Source: Aptenodytes patagonicus (lineage: Eukaryota > Chordata > Aves > Sphenisciformes > Spheniscidae). From it: a stretch of DNA of 64,000 nt. This document shows, one piece after another, positions 55,279 through 64,000 of this stretch. The stretch is from the NCBI RefSeq assembly GCF_965638725.1, contig NC_134974.1:124001-188000 (forward strand). Direction: 5' to 3'. The number at the start of each line of letters is the position of its first letter. Positions within the stretch are counted from its first letter, which is position 1. A model generated the notes under the pieces. That model saw nothing but the letters and a program-made list of their open reading frames with translations. It did not search any database and had not been told where the DNA came from. A program made the position numbers and the translations under genes.

Positions 55279-56428
55279 CCAGGACACGTGGCCTCTGGAG
55301 ACACTGCCTTCAGGAAGACCCGTTCCACCTGAAGCTCTTCTCCAAGCAGCAGGAGATGTGTGCACGGCTCTGTGACCCCACAGTCAGCTCAGGAGATCTG
55401 GGCCCCGCTTCTGGATAAAGTAAATGTATTAAATAAAGAGCGTCTACTCAAGCTGAAGGTGTGGGAGCTGGACTGACCACAAAATACACTTCTCAACTGG
55501 GAGCTTCTCTGCTTGCCTGGTAACAAAAGGCCTCGGCATTTTGTGATGGGTAGTGAACACCACGCTTCCCAAGCCCAAGAGCTATAGCTGAAGTATGTGT
55601 GTGGGCAGCGTGTGGTGGAGGGACACCCTGCTCGACATCCAGCCACCAGGATCCGACCCTTTCCCGGGTGGCACCTGGCGCTGCCAGTTCCAGAAGTCTG
55701 ACCCTGTCTGGTGACAGGGGGGTGCTGGGGGCTCCGTGGAGCAGCCATCTGCAAAACATGTGTGGCAGGGCTCAGATGGTCACCAAGTTGCTGAGCCTCT
55801 AGTTCAGTCCCAGGAGAGAAGATCAGACTGGTGGATCCTGGAGAAAGATTGCAGGAACCCCAGTTGCAAGTGCAAAGAACAAAGCAATCGTTAATTAGTT
55901 AATGCAGATGAATGACCCCTCGGCAGGAGCCTGCCACAGCACTCAGTGCCACAACGGTCCCCTTCCCTTGTGACACCTGAGGAGTCATTACTGGGCCAGC
56001 ATTCATCAGTCTCATCATGGGGTAGGGCCAGCTCCTGCTGCCGCTCTTGACATGGCAAGCCCCCAACTGACTTCTTCCCCGCTTTTTCCTTCAGGAAATA
56101 GGATAATAATTTGGAGGGGAACATGCCTTGTGAGAGGTTTCCCTCCTGGGGGAGCCCTTGAAATGCCATCCTCTTCCCAAGAAAACGTTTCCGTCCTGCT
56201 TTTTGAACAAGAAGGATTCACCGTGCCAAGGGCAAGCAAACGATGGCGTAGCTGCCAGGGACAGCAAGCAGGAAAATTTGAACATCAGACGCCACATACA
56301 GGATTTTCAGGCTGATCTGAATCTGATCTTTCAAAGAAAGTACAATTCCATCCATGTTGTAGAGAGATAAAGTGGTATCCGTTTCATGGTCGCAATACTC
56401 GGTACTGAACTGGAGGGAGGAAAATGGG
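55279..56428 (+). repeat. Duplicated 3' flank (copy attached to the gene)
   Basis: Homologous to 42060-42692, with 645 extra bases (55468-56112) that the left copy lacks. The extra piece is flanked by GGAG on both sides (55464-55467 and 56113-56116). I do not recognise the extra piece. The left copy in turn has about 130 bases (near 42412-42545) absent here. Confidence 0.85.
55432..55437 (+). terminator. Poly(A) signal of the composite gene
   Basis: AATAAA lies 184 bases after the stop codon, followed within 30 bases by GT-rich sequence (AAGGTGTGGGAG). This gives a compact 3' UTR of about 200 bases and closes the gene model. Confidence 0.75.
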
Positions 56429-57392
56429 GCGCCCTTTAGGGCAGGAAATGAGTTTTACTCGGAAAGAGCGAGCCCAAAGACCCTCCAAGTGCCCCCCAAT
56501 ACCCTCCAAAAGCCTCTCAGTACAGCCCAGAAGGTCCAAAACAGATCTGCTCCTCATGACTCCTGGGGACTCTTTCTATGGAGGTGAAGCTGAAGAGAGA
56601 GAGGGAGAGAGCAGGCACCCACGCAGCCCCTCCAGCACCCCCTCTTCTCCACGCCACCTGGACACCCGGCCAGGGGCAGGCCCGGGGCGTCTTGGGGAAC
56701 CTGGCACAGAGTTTAGGCGGGAGTTCAGCCGCCCTCGGGCTCAACATGGCGGCAGCTTCCCCTCCCCCGGCCGCGGCTTAGGGGGCGCCAGCACGGCGGG
56801 GGGCAACGCGCATGCGCCAGGGAGGGGGCCGCGCGGCGTGTGCCCGCGCCCGGGCGGCACTGCGCATGCGTCAGCCGCCCGGCGGCAGCACCGGCGTGTA
56901 AAGCGCCGACGGCGGCAGTATGGGACAGGCAGCGGTGCGCATGCGTCAGCGGCCCGGCGGCCGTACCGGCGGGCAGCCCGCTAGGGGCAACAGTGCGCAC
57001 GCGTGAGGTCCCTGCCTGCAGCGCCCGGAGCGCGCGTGCTCCACTGCCGCCGCCGTCTCCCGTGACGTCATCGCCGGCAGCCCCGCGGTGCGGGCGCTCC
57101 CCGGCCCGTCCCGCCCCGCCCCGCTTTTGCCACGGTGCTGCGCGGTCGGTGGGCGGTTTCCCGCGGTTGGCCGCTGAGCGGGCCCTCCGCTAGGAGAGCG
57201 GGGGCAGGTACCGCGCCCCGTCCCGCGCCTCCTCGCCTGTCCGGTGTCGGTTCCCGGCTCCCCGCCCGAGGGGACGCCGCCCGCGGGCCGCGCCGTCTCC
57301 GTGGCAACGCCCGGAAGGGGCGTTTCGGGGCGGCCTCGAGGCCGGAAATGACGCTGCGGCTGGCGCGGAGGCGGTGGAGCCGGGCCGGAGCC
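56429..57392 (+). promoter_or_regulatory. KHDC4: KHDC4 CpG-island promoter with NRF1-like site array
   Basis: Four sites of the NRF1 type (core GCGCAYGCG) lie at 56807-56818, 56861-56874, 56936-56949 and 56994-57007, all in the same orientation for the last three (TGCGCATGCGTCAG twice, TGCGCACGCGTGAG once). Sites two and three sit in a 75-bp tandem duplication because both continue into a shared CCCGGCGG...ACCGGCG block. A CRE-like TGACGTCA lies at 57064-57071. No TATA box is seen. NRF1-driven CpG promoters are typical of housekeeping genes. Confidence 0.75.
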
Positions 57393-57822
57393 ATGTCAGC
57401 GGGTGGCGGAGGGCAGCGCGACGCTGGGACCGCTGGCGGGTGAGGCTGGGCCGCGGGCGCGGCGGGTCCTCGGGCGCCCCTGGAGAAGGGCCGAGGCGCG
57501 GCGGTTCCGAGGCGCGGCAGGTCCTGGAGCTCCCGCGAGGCAGCGGGCTGGGAGGCGGCCGGGACTGAGGCCTCTCTTTTCCAGGCGCCGCAGTAAGTGG
57601 GACCAGCCCGGCCCGTCCCCCGCCTTCCTTCTCCCCGGCACGGCGCCGCTGCCCGGGCGCCCCTTTCCCGGCGGCGGCGATGGCGGCTCCGCTGTGGCGG
57701 GCTCCGAGAGCTCCGCAGCCCCCTCGGGAGCGCTGGATGCGGCCGCGGCCGTGGCCGCGAAAATCAACGCGATGTTAATGGCCAAAGGGAAGCTGAAGCC
57801 GGCGCCCAGCACGGCGGACAAG
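57393..57822 (+). CDS. KHDC4: KHDC4 (KIAA0907/BLOM7), exons 1-2 only
   Basis: Exon 1 is 57393-57439 ([15 protein letters not shown] plus two bases, donor GTGAGG). Exon 2 is 57585-57822 (acceptor CCAG, donor GTGGGT). Together they give 95 codons ending in phase 0. The signatures RRSKWDQP, the proline/glycine-rich stretch and [16 protein letters not shown] are those of the KHDC4 N-terminus. The protein is a KH-domain RNA-binding splicing factor that works with SNIP/U5-linked proteins and snoRNA host-gene splicing. Its two KH domains would be in exons to the right. Within this window intron 2 is occupied from 57957 on by a copy of HORMAD1 sequence, so it cannot be told whether this is the whole gene or a duplicated 5' end. 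Confidence 0.9.
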
Positions 57823-60800
57823 GTGGGTGCCCGGAGGGGCGGCAGGAGCCGTGCCGTGCCGGTGGGACGGCCAGGCCCGGGGGTGGTGGGCGAGGGTGGG
57901 TGTCACGTCTGTTTTCTGGAGACCTGCGGCCGTTATTTTTCGGAACGGCTCTCGGTGAGCAGCAATTCCTGCTTCAGTTTGGTAGCAAAGTCCAGTCTTT
58001 GAGCCCCTGGGCTATCTTGGGGAATCTGAAGATAAATCATCTTCTACTTTTCCTCCTAGTTTCTCTCAAATCTTAAAGGGAAGCTTCTGCTCACAGAGAT
58101 CCCTGAGGACAGAGTTTGCTGTCTCATGTTTTGACTTGGAGACCATCTGGGGCCACATCTTGGAGCACTCATTTAAAGTAAAAAAAAAAAACCCAAGACA
58201 GTGGAATGCTTCCAGGGCCTGTTTCTGGCAGCAGCTGCGGTCAGGCTGGTGTAGCCAGGACAGTTGTTTTATTGGCACTTCTGCATTCAGAGCTTACAGT
58301 GGAGGACATTTATATGACTGTAAGCAAACAGCGCAGAAACTATCTATTTATTAAGGTTAAGAAAAAATCCAGCAAGACAGGTGCTGCTGTTTTTCATCAG
58401 AAAGGATGAACAGGTACTTCCTGATGTCCTGCACAGCAGGAAGGACATAATCGTTTATTTGATAACACGGGAGAAGGCAGCTTTGCCATGCAGCATTAAG
58501 AGTCCTCAGAGTGCTTCCAAAACGGAAGATTTCATTTATATTCTCTGCAGAATTCTCAGTTCAATTGCTTATTGAAGTTGTTATATGAAACTTTTTAAAA
58601 AAACCAAAACAGAAGTAAATGGTTTTGGTACCTCCTTGAGAAGTGCTGCCTTACAGGCTTCCAGCTGGAATTTGCTTTTTGCTGCTGCCGCTCACATCGT
58701 TTGCATAGTTTTACATGGACAGATTTTACAGTGTTAGGATTTTACTTGAGGAAACTCAGTTTGCTAAGATTCATACTAACAAGAGTGCTCTGCTAGAACT
58801 TGTACCTATTAAAAAAGTTCACTTGCAATTATCAAAATGCTCCACGTACGCAGTAAGAGAAGAGGGCACACAGGTCCAGAGTAAGCTGTGAAAGCAAGCA
58901 GCTAGAAAAGGCACTAAAATAGCCAGCGGCACAGACATAATCATACAATCATTCATAAAACAAAACATATTTTGAGGTGAAGTTACTGATTGTATCAGGA
59001 ATAGCAAACCACAGTAATAAACAACTTCCTTTGTACAGAAGAACACGCATCATACGGACAGGTATTTTTACATAGGTATCATTCAGTCAACGTAAAAACT
59101 CTTCGGTGTACACAAGCCTCGATGGTCTCGATTAATCTTATGGTAAGACACACAGTAAAACAATTAATGGCCATTTTCTAGACTACAAGTCACAAAAAAA
59201 TTCAAGGAGCTACACAAAACATTTGCGCTCTTACATTCATGTCCTGATTCTCCTCTTCTGGATCATCTCTGTCCACTCTGAGCACCCGGAGAGGCACATT
59301 AGTCTCTCCATGCTTTAGGATGCTTTTATCAACATTTTCCATTCGTTGTTTTTCAGTTGTAACTTTAACTTTCAGCATATGAAAAGGCGTTGGCACTTCA
59401 CCCACATTAAGATACATAGGCTCCCCCTCAAATATCATCCCCTCACATTCACCCTCCTTAAAACCAGGAGGTTGGTAATCAGATGGTGTAACTGCAGAAA
59501 AGAATTCATTACATGAGTCAGAATGAAACACGTTCTTGTAAAATTGATTTTAACTTGTGTGGCTAAAAGACTCTTTTCCCCTTTAAATACAAAGAGCTAC
59601 TCCAAAAAAAATTGTGTGTGGGGGGGAAGGGAACAATCAATATTCAAGTTGTACTAAATGAAGTTCCTTTTCCCCTACACAACAGGCAAAACCCAATTAA
59701 AGCTATTTGAAACAGTTTATATATGCAGAGAGATGAGCTAGATGCTCTGATTTTTCCTTACAAAGCAGTAATACATTCTGAAAGCAGAGCTAGTGTCAGA
59801 CATTTAAATAGTCATCCAAACTAGAACTAGTCTGGCAAAAATGTTACATCCTAACATACTCAGGAAAACTCAATTTGTTTTTAAGACACACTGAAATCCT
59901 TGCTCCAATGAAGTCAGTGACAAGACTGTGTTCCTACAGCGAGATCAAATCCGTCCTCCTTGGATTTTACAAATTGTCATGAGAAAGACACATGCAAAAT
60001 AGCATCATTTAACAAGTCCCAGCAACCATAAAGATTACATATTAAAATATTTCGTTGAATTGTTTTCCAATGTCTGAAACACAGTTGATAAGTCAAGGTA
60101 ATCTGGAAATACTACCTTCATCATAATAAAACAGCTTCATAGTCAGGCAAACATCATTTGGTAAAGGACTCAGGTTTTGCATCAGAACATAAATCTTGCG
60201 AATGAGGAGGATACTTGCTTTCTTGGTGTCTGCACAGGTGATTGTGGAGTCATTCCTTTTATTCTTACTAAAAATGGACAAAGTATCCAGAGTTTTTTAA
60301 TACAGAGTAAGCTGTTTCTAGTATTAGGATACACGACTGTTTAACAGACTCTATGAATGTCAGAAGCAGACATCACATTTATTGCCCAAGCTCCGAGATT
60401 ACAAGCACTACAGTTCCTAATACTAAGTGACCTGCATGTTCTCTGCCCCTTGGAAGATCAAATCCTGAGCCAGGGACATCATGAAATCATTATGGTTCAG
60501 CAGCTGGGACCAACTACTGTGTTTTACATTACACAGTGCTTAAAAAAATACCCAATCTGAAAAAAAAGAAGTAGGTACTTTTGAAAGCCCCAATTCTGCA
60601 AAGTCTTACATACTTGCTTTCCCTTAAATAAAAGGAGTAACACTATTGACTTCGACAAGAACGGTTACTGATTAGAAAATGCATGCCTAAGTGACTCTTG
60701 GCATCCAGCCCAACACTTCCATGCTCCTGTTCTAACAGCAGCTGACCCAAAGCCTACCTTACTGCCACTAAAAATGCTTCCCCTCCGCTCCCCTTCTCCT

Positions 60801-61244
60801 CACAGCCACACAGCTTAGAGAGGCACCTGAGGACCTGAACAGCCAACACAAGGCAAGCAGCCGCGAGTTATTTGATTGGGTAACCCTGTCTTTTGGAAGC
60901 ACACCCTTATCTGCAATGGTTTCAAATGGCTCACCCCTCTGCAGATGGTTATCTTGTTCCCAGTGAGGTGACAGAGAAGCAGGTCCACGTCTTATATTTT
61001 CAAATTAGTCCGGCGTTAATTTATGCTAAGGCAACTTGGCGTGGCTGAGAGAGTCACATCCCCTTCCACCAGTGTTTTTTACATGACTTACAACCTCTTT
61101 CAGAGGTAAGTAACTAAACTCAGCCCAAAGGACCCAGGTCTGCAGCACTGCAGCCTTTTTTTTTTTTTTGCCTTTTTTTTAAATTTAAAAAGCATTTTAC
61201 ACAGGAGGAAACCTAGGAGAAATTTGTTAGGTATGAACTTGCTA

Positions 61245-61412
61245 CATTGCCCAGGGAAGTGGTGGAGTCCCCATCCCTGGGGGTATTTAAAAGACATGTA
61301 GATGAGGCGCTTAGGGACATGGTTTAGTGGGCATGGTGGTGTTGGGTTGACGGTTGGACTCGATGATCTTAGAGGTCTTTTCCAACCTCAATGATTCTAT
61401 GATTCTATGATT
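61245..61412 (+). mobile_element. CR1 fragment, duplicated copy of 34273-34440
   Basis: Same insertion point and nearly the same sequence as in the source copy, including the ATTCTATG octamers. It was carried along by the segmental duplication and is not an independent insertion. Confidence 0.95.
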
Positions 61413-62109
61413 TCAATTACCTGTCTTAAAATAAGCCATTTCCCTGCAGCTGTGAGTAACCAATAAAGCCCTACAATGGAAGAAGGCTCAGTGGAGATGG
61501 GCAAGGGTGATGTGCCCATGAAGCTCAGGGAAAGATGCAGGGTGTCACTGACCACAGCTGTTGCAAAGAAAGCTGACTTCATCTCAACACACAGGGGACC
61601 TGAGTCTGGCTTTCATTTTAGATAAATAGCTGTGTCAGTTGAGTGGATCAACTATTATCACAGTTGAGGGGATCAACTGGTGGTGTAAATGTTTCCCCCA
61701 GTTCATTAAAAGTGTCTGAACGTCTCCTTGAGTTAGCAAGACCGTATTCACTATACGTGGCTCAGCCCAAAGAGTGTAAAAACTAAACAACTAACAAAAG
61801 AATTCCAAAGAGAGCAACGGGCTGGAGCTGGCTTCAACCCACATATTCCTTCCCCGTGGCTGGGGATGCCCAGCGTCATGAAGGCGAATGGGAATCACGC
61901 TGGTCTTGTGATTGAACTGTGTACTGCAATAGCTATGCTTTGCTAAGCGTAGCTTACATTTGTATTGCATTTTCAGTGTATTTTGTATCATCTCTGCTAA
62001 ATGAGGAATCCCACGCACCATCAAGTATCTTCAGGTAAGTAAATCTGATATTACACATCACCCTCCACGCGTGGAATATCTTCAAGAACCTGGTCAGAGA
62101 GTATTGGAC

Positions 62110-62182
62110 TCTCTGACTAAGAGAGTCAGATTCTAAGTCTAAGAGAGTCTCAGATTCTGAGTCTAAGAGAGTAAGATTCTCA
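62110..62182. repeat. Local tandem expansion in the second copy
   Basis: Units of about 20-25 bp with AGATTCT(A/G)AGTCTAAGAG recur three times. The source copy has only GGACTCCAACACTAAGAATC here, 66 bases shorter. It is a young, locally generated array. Confidence 0.85.
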
Positions 62183-62725
62183 CTAAGAATCACCTTTTGA
62201 GTGGCTATTTAAAAATATGACCATAATCTGACAAAATTATTCAATGTATTTTAAGAATAAGTCTAAGCTAATAGTATACGTTGATAAAATTACTCTTAAG
62301 ATCCAGAATTAAAAAAGGAAACACCAAACAGATAAAATCCAAAGTTTTTACATTCAGGTGTATGCAATAGACTGTAAAACCACAGAGCAGAATAAAGTCA
62401 CAGTGACAGTACCTGCTGAAATCCAGAAGTGGCCCATTGTGAGTGTACTTGAATTTGAAGTGGTAACATTCTGTAATTGTCTGCAAACAAATCCAGTAAT
62501 TTTTAAACTACTATCAGCTGCCAAGCAAACTACTACTGCTGCTGCTTCGTCTAGTAATCCATTAACCTTGCATTTAAAGAAAATAATGGTAGTCCAACTC
62601 CTGTCTGATGCACTCATACACATTGAATACAGCTTTCTAATGCTGTAACAATTAATGGTATTAATGTATAGAATTGTCATCAAATAAAAATGAAGATCTA
62701 CATTATTTTCCAGGAATCACTGTGA

Positions 62726-62750
62726 TAAGCTGATGTTTCAAAATATTTTA
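62726..62750. other. 25-bp micro-inversion relative to 35685-35709
   Basis: The second copy reads TAAGCTGATGTTTCAAAATA here; the source copy reads the reverse complement of this segment with two mismatches over 25 bases. Both sides continue in normal alignment (GTGA on the left, AGTTTTTAGAATG on the right). The site is intronic, between the 62413 and 63157 exons. Confidence 0.9.
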
Positions 62751-64000
62751 AGTTTTTAGAATGAAATACTCATTCAACTTCTAATCACTATGAAAATGTT
62801 TCACACATGTAACAGAGACATGGTGACACCCAGTGGTTAGTTAAAACATACTGTGTTTTCCCCAAAGAAGTCCCATAAATGTGTTATGCAGATTTAGGAC
62901 GCTGCATCTTTACGGGCATTTAACTCTGCAACGACACTTTGGGTTTCTTGTACTGGCCTGAGAATAACCAGACACTAGATATTGAAAGGCAATTCACTAT
63001 GTGGAAATTCTGATTAGCTCTAGTGATTCTTGTTTGGTGTTTTGCCTTTTTTTTTAACATGCATTAACGTGAACGTTAAGTGCTGTTGCTTGTATACACA
63101 TTTCACTATATCCATACTATCATTAATCAGCCAGTAAAATATTCTAGCAGATTTACCTGAGGATCTTCTGGATGGGTATAGACCTGTATTTTTAAAGTAA
63201 AGAGAGGAAACAGTAAGAACTGTACATAACTCTAAGCACCTACTTTAAAAAATGCGTACCTTACCTTTCAAAGATACTTACTGCTAGGACAATCATTCTT
63301 AGCTGTCAAGTGTAATTAAAGAAAAAAAGAACATTAAATGTATTCCATGGCCCATTTCTGCTTAACAAGCTGTTTTGATTCTCTAGCTCTGGAAACCAAT
63401 ATAGACAACTATGGGCCTGTTTGAAGAGAAACCTCTTCATACGCTTAACTCCTTATCTGTTTAAGGACTTACTCAACTGGCAGAAGAAAATTCCTAACTA
63501 TCCCTGCCTTTAAGCGTTTCTGTTTACAAAGAATATTATCCTCAAATGTCTGTGCATCCCACTTTGTAGCTAACTGTTTTAACATATTAAAGCACCGCTA
63601 TTCCCTAACCAGAATATAGATGGTTATAATAGAACTATGCTGGCAGCTAATGGACTTCTATAAAGGAGTGTTTAAATACATTTAAAATAGCTGAATGATA
63701 CTGGAAGACTTACATATTTCTTCTGCAAGGCATCATAGCATCCTAACATCCTGCAAAAATAAAATATTGTCCATCTACTGCTAATTTCCATTTGCTTTGC
63801 TTCTGACTAAATAAATAAAATAGTCCCAAAAAATGGAATTCTTGTGTTTAGCTTTCTTAATGTTGGATTAGAGCAATAAAGAATACTTATTTGGTTATTC
63901 TTTTTATTAGTAGTGAGACAAGCAATGCCTATCTTTGTAACACCCCAAATCATCCTAACCTCTTTGCAGAAGAAGTAAAAAATATAATCTGTAAGTAATT

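Larger units (their letters stand above)
59235..63750 (-). pseudogene. Partial second copy of HORMAD1
   Basis: Six coding exons are present with intact splice sites and reading frame: 63714-63750, 63282-63302, 63157-63183, 62413-62480, 60116-60267 and 59235-59491. Their translations match the complete gene. The exon equivalent to 31016-31079 is lost in the 1,734-bp deletion. The last four coding exons (27663 to 24827 in the source) lie beyond the duplicated part and have no counterpart, so the copy has no C-terminal tail with nuclear-localisation and closure motifs. The first three coding exons would lie right of the window. A transcript from it would end in intron or in antisense KHDC4 sequence. 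It is either a truncated duplicate or an assembly product; the lack of coding damage means it is very young. Confidence 0.75.
57957..64000 (-). repeat. Segmental duplication, second copy
   Basis: Copy of 29252-36958 in the same orientation, shifted by 28,705 bases at its start and by 27,042 at the window edge. The left limit is a sharp join inside KHDC4 intron 2 at the shared AGCAGCAATTCCT. Three structural differences mark it: loss of 1,734 bases (30432-32158 of the source, joined at about 59137), a 66-bp local expansion (62110-62182) and a 25-bp inversion (62726-62750). Otherwise only scattered single-base changes are seen. The copy runs off the right edge. Confidence 0.97.

Noticed and set aside
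57957-64000. Calling the second HORMAD1 copy a plain assembly error
   Set aside because: The inversion, the 66-bp expansion and the 1.7-kb deletion are real sequence differences that simple duplication of a contig would not create. A mis-joined divergent haplotype remains possible, so it is kept as a finding.

Overview
The window is vertebrate nuclear DNA from a bird, most likely a gene-dense, GC-rich microchromosome. The evidence is CR1 LINE fragments with the avian ATTCTATG-type 3' ends, compact introns, several CpG islands, and the gene order MCL1-ENSA-GOLPH3L-HORMAD1, all on the minus strand, which is the order known from human 1q21. The species cannot be told from the sequence.

Region by region. 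1-3.04 kb holds the first two coding exons of MCL1; exon 3 lies beyond the left edge. 9.2-14.8 kb is ENSA (117 codons). 16.7-22.4 kb is GOLPH3L (285 codons). 24.8-39.3 kb is a complete HORMAD1 model of 14 coding exons (395 codons). Its promoter region near 40.2 kb is followed by a 1.16 kb 5'-truncated CR1. 43.3-55.2 kb on the plus strand is a 16-exon gene. Its first six exons encode two HU-type domains of the CCDC81 family. Its last exons encode an EFCAB12-like protein. All junctions keep one frame of 828 codons, so the data suggest a fusion of two families. The gene is bracketed by a duplicated 3'-flank sequence at 42.06-42.69 and 55.28-56.43 kb. 57.39-57.82 kb is the start of KHDC4 (exons 1-2, plus strand) under a CpG-island promoter with an array of NRF1-like sites.

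From 57,957 to the right edge, inside KHDC4 intron 2 and antisense to it, lies a nearly identical second copy of the middle of HORMAD1 (29,252-36,958). The copy keeps six coding exons intact. It lacks a 1,734-bp piece carrying one exon and has no C-terminal exons at its truncated end. It also differs by a 66-bp local expansion and a 25-bp micro-inversion. Either it is a recent segmental duplication or an assembly/haplotype join; the inversion, expansion and deletion argue that at least the copy's sequence is biological.

The main candidates for something undescribed are the HU-CCDC81/EFCAB12 composite gene and the rearranged HORMAD1 partial copy joined to KHDC4. Exon boundaries were read by eye from splice motifs and family similarity recalled from memory; no database was searched.
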